From positions 1 to 64,000 of the forward strand of contig DATHBD010000002.1 in assembly GCA_035296325.1 (NCBI GenBank): 64,000 bases of DNA, given 5' to 3'. Origin of the DNA: DATHBD01 sp035296325. Lineage in GTDB: Bacteria > Actinomycetota > Actinomycetes > Mycobacteriales > Micromonosporaceae. Below the pieces are notes generated by a model that did not search any database, was not told the origin of the DNA, and saw only the letters and a program-made list of their open reading frames with translations. Shown here in pieces: positions 42,924 to 51,471 of this stretch; positions within the stretch are counted from its first letter, which is position 1; each line of letters opens with the position of its first letter. The position numbers and the translations under genes are program-made.

Positions 42924-42932
42924 GAAAGTTTC
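42924..42932. promoter_or_regulatory. GAAAGTTTC operator-like palindrome upstream of LPMO promoter
   Basis: GAAAGTTTC is a perfect odd palindrome of the GAAA-N-TTTC type used by LacI-family xylan/cellulose repressors in actinomycetes (BxlR-like). It lies 17 bases upstream of the -35 box. A weaker half, CGTTTC, follows at about 42946. The 319-base gap between 42842 and 43160 holds this site and the promoter; I see nothing else clear in it. Confidence 0.55.
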
Positions 42933-43160
42933 ACGTCGCTTACGACGTTTCTGCCGATCGCGGCTAAGTCCGGGCAGATCTACAGCGGCGGTGCGGGATC
43001 CGTCCATACCGCGCTGACCAGCGCCCTCGGCCCTGCCGGGCGCGGTGCCCCGGCGCGCTCGGCGCCATGAACTGCGTTAGTCGAGCCGGGTGCCGACCGG
43101 GCAACTGCTGCGGCACACGTGAAAGAGCAGTGAAATTGACATTCGCCGGAGGATCGGCTA

Positions 43161-43907
43161 CTAGCGCTCCTGATCGGTGGGGCGGATCAGCACCTCGTTG
43201 ACCGCCACGTGCGGCGGCTGCGTAACGGCGTACACAACCGCCGCCGCCACATCCTCCGGCTGCAACTGGCGCATGGCATTCGCCATGGCGTCGATCTGTT
43301 CCTTCGCGGCGGGCTGGGTGATGTGGTCCCGGAGCTCGGTCTCCACGACGCCCGGCTCCACCACGACGACGCGTACGCCGCGGGTGGTGACCTCCTGGCG
43401 CAGCGCCTCGCTGAACGCGTTCACGGCCCACTTGCTGGCGTTGTAGCCACCGGCACCGGACCGCGCGAACCGACCGGCGGTCGAGGACATCTGCACCACG
43501 ACCCCGCGCCGGTCCAGCAGGTGCGGCAAGCCCGCGTGGGTCATGTACATCAGGCCGAGCACGTTGGTCGCCATCATCCGGCGCCAGTCCTCGGTGTCCG
43601 CGCCCTCGATCTGGCCGAGCAGCATGACGCCCGCATTGTTGATCAATATGTCCAGGCCGCCCAGTTCGGCGACGGTCTGGTCCACGGATCGGCGGCACGA
43701 CGCCTCGTCGTTGACGTCCAGTTCGACCGCGAGGGCGCGTACGCCCAGAGCGACGATCTCTTCGTGAAGCTCCTTGAGTCGATCGGTGCGACGCGCACCG
43801 ATCGCCACATCGGCGCCCTGACCAGCGAGCGCGCGAGCGGTGGCCCGGCCGATCCCGGATGAGGCGCCGGTGACCAGTGCCACCTTGCCGGCGAGCGGAC
43901 CTGCCAT
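43161..43907 (-). CDS. Short-chain dehydrogenase/reductase (classical SDR)
   Basis: 248 residues with GGAGG upstream. Motifs: VTGASSGIGRATARAL (NADP(H) binding, residues about 13-28), DVND, LINNAGVMLLG, and the catalytic Ser-Tyr-Lys in QMSSTAG...GYNASKWAVNAF. It matches the clavulanate-dehydrogenase-like group of actinobacterial SDRs. Substrate unknown. Likely co-transcribed from its own promoter with nothing else. Confidence 0.92.
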   Translation of the reverse strand: MAGPLAGKVALVTGASSGIGRATARALAGQGADVAIGARRTDRLKELHEEIVALGVRALAVELDVNDEASCRRSVDQTVAELGGLDILINNAGVMLLGQIEGADTEDWRRMMATNVLGLMYMTHAGLPHLLDRRGVVVQMSSTAGRFARSGAGGYNASKWAVNAFSEALRQEVTTRGVRVVVVEPGVVETELRDHITQPAAKEQIDAMANAMRQLQPEDVAAAVVYAVTQPPHVAVNEVLIRPTDQER

Positions 43908-43984
43908 GTGCGCCTCCTTCGAATTCGATCACCGTAACCGATGGCCGACCGCGTTGCGGGGCGGCGGCGGCGCGTGACGGCCGA

Positions 43985-45220
43985 TCAGTCGACCCGCTGC
44001 ACCGCGAGCGTATGGCCCACGGCCCGGAGCCGGTCGACCAGCACGGTGCCGAACGCGGTCGCCGGCGTCAGCACGCCCGCGGTCGGTGGGAGCCGGGCCC
44101 GGTCCAGGGCCAGGCACAGCGCGGCCTGACCGAGCATCACCGAGGTGGCGGCGTAGCCGGGATCCCCCTGCGCCGCGACGGTCGTGACATACCGCGCGCC
44201 CGCAGTGGTACGCGCATGTGCCCGCATGCGGAAATGGCCGGTGCGACGGGTCCGCTCGGATGGGCCGTCACCGGGCGCCGGCAGTACCCGGTCGAGCAGC
44301 GCTCTGGACGGGCGGAACGCCAACCCGGCCCCGAGCGCGGCCAGCGCCGCCGTGACCGCCGCAGCCTTCACCGGAGCGCCCGGCCCGGTGCCGAAGCCGG
44401 TGACCTCGCGATACCGGAACGTGCGGCCGTACGCCCAGTCCTGCAGCGCGTTACTGCGCCGCACGACCCGGGTGTTGATGCCGGCCATCGGGAACGGGCC
44501 GACCCAGAGTCCCAGGTCGCGATCGCGGCTGACCCAGCTCAGGTCCGGTTGCGCGCCGAGGTCCGGCTCTGCGGCGCGGTCCGGGCTGAGCGCGTACGGG
44601 TCGGCGACGACCCTGCGGTGGTGCACGCTGGCCCGGACGTCGTCGAGCTGCATCGTGCCCGAGGCCAGGGTCCCACCGCTGATACCGCCGCGGAACGCCG
44701 TGACCACAAGCGTCGTGTCGGTCAGGTCGCCCGCGTCGTCGGCCCGGGCCGCCCGGTGCAGCAGCAGCACGGCGAGGTCGGACGGGACCGAGTCGACGCC
44801 GCAGCAGTGCACGATGCGTGCGCCGGTGCGGATGGCCGCATCGTGGTAGCGGTCGATGCTGTCCCGGACGAACAGCACCTCACCGGTGAGGTCCGCGTAG
44901 TCCGTGCCCGCCGCGGCGCACGCCTCGACCAGCGCGAGGCCGTGCCGACGGTACGGGCCTGCGGTGCTGACCACCACGCCGGTCGCGGCCGCAGCGGTAC
45001 GCAGGGACTGGGGATCGGTGAGGTCGGCCGGTAGCAACGGCCAGGTTGCCGCCGAGTCGCCAAGGCCGGCCCGCACAGCCGCCAGCCGCTGCGGGGACCG
45101 TCCCGCGAGCCCCACCCGTACCCCCGGCGGCGCATGGTCGGCGAGGTGGCGGGCTACCAGCCGCCCCACGAACCCGGTGGCGCCGAACACCACCACGTCG
45201 AGGTCGCGGCGGTTGCCCAT
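43985..45220 (-). CDS. Saccharopine dehydrogenase-like / trans-acting enoyl reductase-family oxidoreductase
   Basis: 411 residues. The N-terminal Rossmann fold has DVVVFGATGFVGRLVARHLA and VVSTAGPYRRHGLALVEACA, then GTDYADLTGEVLFVRDSIDR and IVHCCGVDSVPSDLAVLLLH, the standard signature of the family that includes mycobacterial trans-acting enoyl reductase (phthiocerol lipid synthesis). No polyketide genes are nearby, so the substrate is unknown. Confidence 0.88.
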   Translation of the reverse strand: MGNRRDLDVVVFGATGFVGRLVARHLADHAPPGVRVGLAGRSPQRLAAVRAGLGDSAATWPLLPADLTDPQSLRTAAAATGVVVSTAGPYRRHGLALVEACAAAGTDYADLTGEVLFVRDSIDRYHDAAIRTGARIVHCCGVDSVPSDLAVLLLHRAARADDAGDLTDTTLVVTAFRGGISGGTLASGTMQLDDVRASVHHRRVVADPYALSPDRAAEPDLGAQPDLSWVSRDRDLGLWVGPFPMAGINTRVVRRSNALQDWAYGRTFRYREVTGFGTGPGAPVKAAAVTAALAALGAGLAFRPSRALLDRVLPAPGDGPSERTRRTGHFRMRAHARTTAGARYVTTVAAQGDPGYAATSVMLGQAALCLALDRARLPPTAGVLTPATAFGTVLVDRLRAVGHTLAVQRVD

Positions 45221-45314
45221 CGCTTCACGCTAACCGAAGCGCCACGGCTCCCGGCGGGACAGCGGGCGGTTCCGGGCAGGGGTGTGGATCGGCCGCCGTA
45301 TCCTTGGGTTCGTG

Positions 45315-45665
45315 ATGACCCGACAGATGACCTCCACCCGCCTCGCCCGTCGCCGCGCCGCCGCATGGCTGGCCGGCGGCATGCTGGTCCTCTCCATCCT
45401 CACCGGATGCAGCTCCGAGGGCGCCAGCACCGACTGCGGCCTTGATGCGTGCACCGTGACGTTCGACCGCGGCGTCGATGCCAAAGCCAGCGTGTTGGGG
45501 GTCGAGGCGAAGCTGATCGGCGCGGACGGCGACAAGGTCACCGTCGAGGTCGCCGGCGAGCAGGTGTCGCTCACCGTGGGCCAGCAGGCGGTCAACGTCG
45601 GGAACGTCTCGGTGACCTTGGACAGCGTCACCGACAGCCAGGTCGTAGTGCGGATCGCGCGGTAG
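45315..45665 (+). CDS. Small putative lipoprotein
   Basis: 116 residues from ATG 45315 (GTG 45312 and ATG 45327 also possible). The signal sequence AAAWLAGGMLVLSILTGC ends in a lipobox (LTGC), so the mature protein would be lipid-anchored at Cys. The remainder is a short beta-rich domain with repeated Val-rich strands (EAKLIGADGDKVTVEVAGEQ, VSLTVGQQAVNVGNVSVTLD). Function not recognised. Divergent from the saccharopine dehydrogenase-like gene. Confidence 0.75.
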   Translation: MTRQMTSTRLARRRAAAWLAGGMLVLSILTGCSSEGASTDCGLDACTVTFDRGVDAKASVLGVEAKLIGADGDKVTVEVAGEQVSLTVGQQAVNVGNVSVTLDSVTDSQVVVRIAR

Positions 45666-45675
45666 GGCGCGCCCG

Positions 45676-46494
45676 TCAGAACTTCCGGTACCGCGCCTGC
45701 ACCAGGCCGAACACGCCGAATGCCGCGATGCCCAGCGCCATCAGGATGAGGAGCGTCCTGCCCCAGGGGTAGCCGACGATCGCGTGCAGCGCGGCGTCGA
45801 GCCCCCGCGACTTCGCCGGGTCGTAGGTCAATGCGGCACTGATCAGCAGGCCACCGGCAATGGTGTACGCCGCGCCCTTGGCCACGTATCCGGCGATGCC
45901 CAGCCAGCGGACGGTCTTTCGCTGATGTGCCGGGATCTGCGCGGTTTTCAGGTGCTTCTCAAACCGGCGGATCAGGCCGTAGATCACCAGTCCGATGCCG
46001 ACGCCCAGCACGAGGACGCCCACGACGACGACCCAGGCCCGTCCGCTCGTGGTCGCCAGCGCCGATGTCGTGGTCTTCTGCTTGGCGTCGGCTGAGGACT
46101 TGCCCTGCAACGCCATCTTGGCGGCGCTGTACGCGAACGCTCCGTACAGCACCACGCGGATCGCGGAGGCGACCCGCTCGATGGTCCGCTCGCGGCCGGG
46201 CTCGCCGCGATGACCCGCCATGGCCTCGAGCAGCTGCCACAGCGCCATGGCGGCCAACCCTGCCACGGTGATCCACAACACCGCCAAGCCGAACGGTTGG
46301 CCCGCGACGAGTTGGAACGCTCCGCTCTCGTCACCGTCGGCCGGGGCGCGCCCGAGCGCGATCTGCAGGGCCAACCAGGCCACCACGAGGTGGGTGAGCC
46401 CGTACGCGACGAAGCCCATCCGTGCCAGCCGTTCGAGCGTGTCGCTGTGCGCCGCCCGGCGCACGGTGGCACCGACCTGGTTGGTTGTTGTCAT
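45676..46494 (-). CDS. DUF1206 membrane protein
   Basis: 272 residues with three repeats of two TM helices each. The repeats begin LERLARMGFVAYGLTHLVVA, ERVASAIRVVLYGAFAYSAA and RWLGIAGYVAKGAAYTIAGG, the characteristic DUF1206 pattern. Function unknown; the family is common in actinobacteria. It is convergent with the lipoprotein gene, 10 bases apart. Confidence 0.9.
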   Translation of the reverse strand: MTTTNQVGATVRRAAHSDTLERLARMGFVAYGLTHLVVAWLALQIALGRAPADGDESGAFQLVAGQPFGLAVLWITVAGLAAMALWQLLEAMAGHRGEPGRERTIERVASAIRVVLYGAFAYSAAKMALQGKSSADAKQKTTTSALATTSGRAWVVVVGVLVLGVGIGLVIYGLIRRFEKHLKTAQIPAHQRKTVRWLGIAGYVAKGAAYTIAGGLLISAALTYDPAKSRGLDAALHAIVGYPWGRTLLILMALGIAAFGVFGLVQARYRKF

Positions 46495-46535
46495 GCTCTA
46501 ACAATCCCCGAGGGCGTGTGCGGCGAAACCCCGGG

Positions 46536-48404
46536 TCAGCCGAGCCGCGTGATCCGGTCGCCGGCCCCCGGGCCCACCGGACCCGCGCTCAGGTAGGCGA
46601 TCAGTGCATCCACGTCGAAACCGGGCGCCGTGGCGCGGTCCGTGCCGACGGCCAGGTTGGTGAAACCGTCCCCGCCGTTGGCCAGGAAGTCGTTGGTGGT
46701 CACCCGGTACGACGCTTCGTCCGTGATCGGCACACCGTTCAGGGCGAGGTCGGAGACGCGCTGCCCGGCGGGTGCCGTGGCGGTGTAGGAGTAGGTGAAG
46801 CCCGCGGACACCTGCAGGATCCGCTGCGTCGACTGCCCCGCGAACCCGGGGAACTGCTGCTCCAACACGGCCCGGAGCTGCGCGCCGGTGAGCGTCTGTG
46901 TCACCACGAGGTTGTTGAACGGCTGCACCGTGAACGCCTCGCCGTAGGTCACCTGACCGGGCTGTTCGCCTCCGGTCTGGCTGGCGTAAGTCAGCGGGGC
47001 TCGGATGCCGCCCGGATTCATCAGCGCGATCTGCGCGCCGGCCGCCCTGGTGTACGCCAGTTGCGCGTCGGCGATGACGTCACCGAGCGGGCTCTCGCCG
47101 TTGGGGCCGGGGGCGGTGGCGATGTTTGCGGAGATGCTGCCGACGACCCGGTTGGCCAGCGGCGCGACCGCGGCGCGGTACTTGTCGGCGATCCGCTTCA
47201 CCTCAGGGTCGACCAGCGCCGGGTTGCGCTGGTAGACGCCGGGCGCGGTGGTGACCCAGGAGTTCGAGCCGTCGGCGGCCCGTACCCCGTTCTCCACGAT
47301 GACGTTGCGGGCCGACGCGCTGGTGAATCGACGGGTACGGCGGTCGATCGTCATGGAGATGTCAGTGACCAGCGTCCCGGCACTGCCGGCACTGGTGACC
47401 ACCGAGGCGGCGCCGGAGGAGTTCGGCAGTTGGCAGGTGTAGAACCGGTGCGTGTGTCCGCTCACCACCACGCCGTACTCGGGGCGCAGGCCGGCCACGA
47501 TCCCGGTGATCGGGCCGGCGAAGTTCGCGCAGCTGGACGGGTCGGGCACGGCCGGTGCCGTGGTCTGCTGGCTGCCCCCCTCGTGGATCAGGAGCACGAG
47601 CGAGCGGATGCCGAGCCGCCCGAGCACGTCGGCGTAGCGGTTGGCCGTCTCGACCTCGTCGCGGAACTCCACGTTCGCGATCCCGGCCGGGTTGACGATG
47701 CCGGGCGTGCCCTCGAGGGTCATGCCGACGAAGGCCACCGGCACACCGCCCACGTGCCGGATCTGCAGCGGCGGCAGGATGGGCCGCCCGGTCTGCTTCG
47801 TCACCACGTTCGCCGCGAGGTACTGGAAGGTGGCCCCGCCGAAGCCGTCGCCGTCGGCGCACCCGTCGACAGGGTGGCAGCCGCCGCGCTGCAGTCGCAG
47901 CAGCTCGTCGACACCCTCGTCGAACTCGTGGTTGCCCACAGCGGAGATGTCCAGGCCGATGGCGTTGAGCACCTCGATCGCCGGCTCGTCGTGGAACGCG
48001 GCGCTGACCAGCGGTGAGGCGCCGACGAGGTCGCCGGCCGCCACGGTGAAGACGCTGCGGGTGGACTGCAACGCCTCCTGCCGCAGGCGCTTCACCCACG
48101 TCCCCAGATACTCGGAGCCCCCGGCCGGCGTGCCGTTCACGAGCCCGCCGCTACCGGTCGGTGGGTCGATGTTGCCGTGGAAGTCGTTGAACGCGAGCAG
48201 GCGGGCGGCCCGGGTGCGGTCCGGCCGTCGGTGCTCCTCGCTCCCGTCCCAGGTCACGTCCACCGGTGACAGCGGCGTCCAGGCGGCTGCCGCGGGAGTG
48301 GGCCGGAGCGGGGCGACCGGGGCGATCGCCACCACGGTCGCGGCGAGCACGGGAGCGGCCAGGATGCGGGCGATGCGGAGCCAGCGGGCACGGGGCTGAG
48401 CCAT
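46536..48404 (-). CDS. Secreted bifunctional metallophosphatase / 5'-nucleotidase
   Basis: 622 residues from ATG 48404 with AGGAG upstream. After a signal peptide (ARILAAPVLAATVVAIAPVA), the N-terminal calcineurin-like domain has LLAFNDFHGNIDP, TVAAGDLVGASPL, ISAVGNHEFDEG, SLVLLIHEGG and VVSGHTHRFY. The C-terminal 5_nucleotid_C domain has NRVVGSISANIATAPGPNGE, GDVIADAQL, ALMNPGGIRAPLTYASQTGG and SYRVTTNDFLANGGDGFTNL. It hydrolyses extracellular nucleotides to supply nucleoside and phosphate. PHO-type control was not seen. Confidence 0.94.
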   Translation of the reverse strand: MAQPRARWLRIARILAAPVLAATVVAIAPVAPLRPTPAAAAWTPLSPVDVTWDGSEEHRRPDRTRAARLLAFNDFHGNIDPPTGSGGLVNGTPAGGSEYLGTWVKRLRQEALQSTRSVFTVAAGDLVGASPLVSAAFHDEPAIEVLNAIGLDISAVGNHEFDEGVDELLRLQRGGCHPVDGCADGDGFGGATFQYLAANVVTKQTGRPILPPLQIRHVGGVPVAFVGMTLEGTPGIVNPAGIANVEFRDEVETANRYADVLGRLGIRSLVLLIHEGGSQQTTAPAVPDPSSCANFAGPITGIVAGLRPEYGVVVSGHTHRFYTCQLPNSSGAASVVTSAGSAGTLVTDISMTIDRRTRRFTSASARNVIVENGVRAADGSNSWVTTAPGVYQRNPALVDPEVKRIADKYRAAVAPLANRVVGSISANIATAPGPNGESPLGDVIADAQLAYTRAAGAQIALMNPGGIRAPLTYASQTGGEQPGQVTYGEAFTVQPFNNLVVTQTLTGAQLRAVLEQQFPGFAGQSTQRILQVSAGFTYSYTATAPAGQRVSDLALNGVPITDEASYRVTTNDFLANGGDGFTNLAVGTDRATAPGFDVDALIAYLSAGPVGPGAGDRITRLG

Positions 48405-48529
48405 GATCACTCCTGTCGGGCGATGCACGCGTCACCCGTCATCCTGCACACCGACCCGCGGGAGCGCGACCCTTTCGCGATGTCAGTGGGGTTACGAATC
48501 CACCAACACCCCGGGTCTTCAGCCATGCG

Positions 48530-50173
48530 TCACGTGGGTTGGGCGGGGGCGCTGGGCGGGCCCTCGTTCCAGAGCCGGTCCATGCCGGTGACGCAGTAGG
48601 TTGGCGAGCCGGCCCGGGCCGGGGTGCGGTCCACCCACACCTGTTCGCCGGCTCCGGTGCGGCGCACGGCGGCAACCAGCGTGGCAGCGCCACCGCCGGC
48701 TGACGGATCGTCCACCCGGTACACCGCGAAGCCGGTGGTCTCCGCGCCCGGGCCGGGGCGCCAGGTCAGGATGGTGGTGTCGGCCGGGTCGCGGCGGGCG
48801 GTGAGCGCGGTGGGCGCGGCCGGGGGCGCCGCCGGCTTCCACCGCATCCGTGGTACCAGCGCCGGACCCGGGTAGTGCGCGTCGCGGTACCTGGTGACCG
48901 CCCCGAGCCGGTCCTCGCGCAGGTGCCTGGCGCTGAAGTGGACACTGCCGGCCACCGGGTACCGCCGGTTGAGGGCCAACTGGCGGTCCAACTCGCCGGG
49001 GTCCTGCCACACGCCCGGCTGGCCGACCCGGTAATCCGCCTGACCTATGTAGAGCTGGACCCGGGTGCCGGCGACAACGTCGACCCACCACGGCACCAGC
49101 CGCGCGTAGTCGGCGACGTCGAAGCCGATGTGCCAGTACAGCTGCGGCACGACGTAGTCCAGCCACTCCTCGCGGATCCATTTTCTGGTGTCGGCGTAGA
49201 TCGCGTCGTAGCTCTGCAGACCGCGGGTGGGGGAGCCGGCCGGATCGCTGGCGACGTTACGCCAGATCCCGAACGGGCTGATGCCGAACTTCACGGTCGG
49301 CTTGACCGCCTTGATGCGGGAACTCATCTCGCGGATGAAGGTGTTGACGTTGTCCCTTCGCCAGTCCCCGCGATCGGGAAACCCGCCGCCGTAGGTGGCG
49401 AATGCGGCGGCGTCGTCGAATTCGTGGCCGGCCACCGGGTACGGGTAGAAGAAGTCGTCGAAGTGCACACCGTCGATGTCGTACCGGGTGACCGCCTCCA
49501 GGATCGCGTCCTCGACGAACCGGCGCACCTGCGGGATGCCCGGGTTGAAGTAGAGCCGTCGGGCGTCGGTGTCCGGAAAGGTGACGGCCCACTCCGGATG
49601 CCGGCGCAGCGGGTGGTCCGGGGCGAGCCGGGCCAGGTCGGCGCCGGGTCCGGAGGGAGCGGGCTGGCTGCCCCGGTACGGGTTGAACCAGGCATGCAGT
49701 TCGAGGTTGCGCGCGTGTGCCTCGTCCACGATGTACGACAGGGGGTCCCATCCGGGGTCCTGCCCGTCCCGGCGTCCGGTCAGCCACTCCGACCACGGGG
49801 CGTACGCGGATGGCCAGAGCGCGTCGCCACTGGGCCGGACGTGGACGAAGATCGCGTTGTGGTTGAGCCGCTGGGCCAGGTCGAGCCACCCCCGGTACTC
49901 CGCTCGAACGGTGTCGGCGTCCAGGCCCGCCCGACTGGGCCAGTCCAGATTGAGCACTGTGGTCAGCCACATGCCGCGCAACTCCCGCGGCGCCTCGACG
50001 CGGTGCCCGGCGCAGGTAGCGGGGCGTGCGGCCACGGGGCGCAGCGCGGTGGTCGGGGTCGGCGCCGCCACGAGCCAGGCGACCCCCGCCGACGCCATCG
50101 TCGTCACGGCGGCGAGCGTCGCCAACCCGAGCAGTCGGGCCGTCCGGTTGCGACCCGCGAGGTGGAACGGCAT
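48530..50173 (-). CDS. Secreted GHL10-family (YngK/DUF187) glycosyl hydrolase-like protein
   Basis: 547 residues from ATG 50173, chosen because the N-terminus (MPFHLAGRNRTARLLGLATL) becomes a normal signal anchor; the frame stays open to 50260. The catalytic barrel begins ELRGMWLTTVLNLDWPSRAG and includes LNHNAIFVHVRPSGDALWPS, ARNLELHAWFNPYR, YDIDGVHFDDFFYPYPV and KFGISPFGIW, the DUF187/GHL10 signature. Acidic pair HFDD is a likely active-site feature. A C-terminal FnIII-like domain follows (about 440-547). Relatives trim muropeptide glycans or similar polymers. Confidence 0.9.
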   Translation of the reverse strand: MPFHLAGRNRTARLLGLATLAAVTTMASAGVAWLVAAPTPTTALRPVAARPATCAGHRVEAPRELRGMWLTTVLNLDWPSRAGLDADTVRAEYRGWLDLAQRLNHNAIFVHVRPSGDALWPSAYAPWSEWLTGRRDGQDPGWDPLSYIVDEAHARNLELHAWFNPYRGSQPAPSGPGADLARLAPDHPLRRHPEWAVTFPDTDARRLYFNPGIPQVRRFVEDAILEAVTRYDIDGVHFDDFFYPYPVAGHEFDDAAAFATYGGGFPDRGDWRRDNVNTFIREMSSRIKAVKPTVKFGISPFGIWRNVASDPAGSPTRGLQSYDAIYADTRKWIREEWLDYVVPQLYWHIGFDVADYARLVPWWVDVVAGTRVQLYIGQADYRVGQPGVWQDPGELDRQLALNRRYPVAGSVHFSARHLREDRLGAVTRYRDAHYPGPALVPRMRWKPAAPPAAPTALTARRDPADTTILTWRPGPGAETTGFAVYRVDDPSAGGGAATLVAAVRRTGAGEQVWVDRTPARAGSPTYCVTGMDRLWNEGPPSAPAQPT

Positions 50174-50246
50174 CGGGCCAGTCTGCCCGCTCGCCACGCG
50201 TCGGTCGCCCTCCCACTCCGACGCGCCGAATCGTCTGACCACTATA

Positions 50247-50264
50247 AGTGATGAATTCATTACT
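50247..50264. promoter_or_regulatory. 18-base near-perfect palindrome in divergent GHL10/lectin promoter region
   Basis: AGTGATGAATTCATTACT has arms matching at 8 of 9 positions. It is strongly AT-rich against this background and lies between the two divergent starts (50173 and 50352), so an operator serving both genes is likely. Confidence 0.5.
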
Positions 50265-50351
50265 CCAGGTAGTCAGCTGGCCGACAGTCTTCCGCGCGTC
50301 CCTCCTGCAGGCTACTGGGGCAAATCATCGTCAATCGGAGGAAGTGATCGT

Positions 50352-51413
50352 ATGCGCACCCTTACCCGTCTCACCCTGTCCGCCCTGCTCGCAGCCTCAG
50401 CCGTGGGAGTCGCGCCCCTGGCGGCCCAGGCCGCACCGGCCCGTACCGGCACGGCACCCACCGCGCCGGCGACCGCCCCCACTGCGGCCGGCGCCGCAGC
50501 CACCGCCCCCGCCGCAGCCACCGCCGCCGCGGCCACGGCCGCGGCCGCGGCCGCGGTCGGCAACGGCACAGCCGCCGTGGCCCGGCCGATCACGGAGCTT
50601 CCGCTCACGCTGCAGCCGGCGACGTGGCGGGGTTGGCAGACGATCGGCGGCGTCGCCACGTCGAGCCCGGCCGTCGCGTCGTGGAGCGCGGGCCGCCTGG
50701 ACGTGTTCGTGCGCGGTGGCGACAACGCGCTGTGGCACCGGTGGTACAACGGGGGGTGGTCGCACTGGGAGTCCCTGGGCGGCTACCTCACCTCATCGCC
50801 CGCCGCCGTGTCCTGGTCCAACGGCCGGCTCGATGTCTTCGCCCGGGGTGGGGACAACGCGTTGTGGCACAAGTGGTTCAACGGCGGATGGTCACACTGG
50901 CAGTCCCTGGGTGGGCATCTGACCTCGGGGCCCGGCGTGTCGTCGTGGGGTGCCGGTCGGCTCGATGTGTTCGCGCGCGGTGGGGACAACGCGTTGTGGC
51001 ACAAGTGGTACCAGGGCGGCTGGTCGCACTGGGAGTCCCTGGGCGGGTACCTCACCTCGGACCCGGACGCCGTCTCGTGGAGCGGCGGGCGGATCGACGT
51101 GTTCGTCCGCGGCGGGGACAACGCGTTGTGGCACAAGTGGTTCCACGGTGGTTGGTCGCACTGGGAGTCCCTCGGTGGCTATCTGACCTCGGGGCCCGGC
51201 GTGTCGTCGTGGGGTGCCGGGCGGCTCGATGTGTTCGCGCGCGGTGGGGACAACGCGTTGTGGCACAAGTGGTTCAGTGGTGGATGGTCGCACTGGGAGT
51301 CGCTCGGCGGAGTGCTCACCTCCGACCCGGCCGCCGTGTCGTGGGGCCACCGCCGGATCGACACGTTCGCCCGGGGGGCGGACTCGGCGGTCTGGCACAA
51401 GCGATTCGCGTGA
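50352..51413 (+). CDS. Secreted PLL-like propeller lectin with Trp-rich repeats
   Basis: 353 residues from ATG 50352 with GGAGGAAG upstream. It has a signal peptide, an Ala/Thr/Pro linker (about 28-78), then five full 44-residue repeats and a terminal partial one. Each contains RLDVFARGGDNALWHKWFNG-like and GWSHWESLGGYLTS-like strands, as in the PLL/tachylectin-like fucose-binding propellers. The opening WRGWQTIGG supplies the missing strands of the last blade, so six blades close the ring. Conserved WHKW and WSHW suggest aromatic sugar pockets between blades. Cell-surface or secreted carbohydrate recognition is the likely role. Confidence 0.88.
   Translation: MRTLTRLTLSALLAASAVGVAPLAAQAAPARTGTAPTAPATAPTAAGAAATAPAAATAAAATAAAAAAVGNGTAAVARPITELPLTLQPATWRGWQTIGGVATSSPAVASWSAGRLDVFVRGGDNALWHRWYNGGWSHWESLGGYLTSSPAAVSWSNGRLDVFARGGDNALWHKWFNGGWSHWQSLGGHLTSGPGVSSWGAGRLDVFARGGDNALWHKWYQGGWSHWESLGGYLTSDPDAVSWSGGRIDVFVRGGDNALWHKWFHGGWSHWESLGGYLTSGPGVSSWGAGRLDVFARGGDNALWHKWFSGGWSHWESLGGVLTSDPAAVSWGHRRIDTFARGADSAVWHKRFA
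50679..51413 (+). repeat. 132-bp tandem repeats in lectin gene
   Basis: Full units begin at 50679, 50811, 50943, 51075 and 51207, with a partial one from 51339. Units 3 and 5 are nearly identical over long stretches, pointing to recent duplication or gene conversion. Confidence 0.92.
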
Positions 51414-51430
51414 CCGCGGGTTGACGGCGG

Positions 51431-51471
51431 GAGCGCGGGGTGTGGACCAGTGCGGTCCGCGCCCCGCGCTC
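51431..51471. terminator. Long 18-bp hairpin with two G-U pairs, bidirectional terminator
   Basis: 51431-51448 pairs with 51454-51471 around a 5-base loop, with two wobble pairs. It separates the lectin gene from the convergent polyol dehydrogenase gene and touches the latter's stop codon. Confidence 0.8.

Noticed and set aside
50679..51413. CRISPR-like regularly repeated sequence
   Set aside because: Repeats are 132 bases, contiguous, in frame and encode the lectin blades. There are no spacers and no cas genes.
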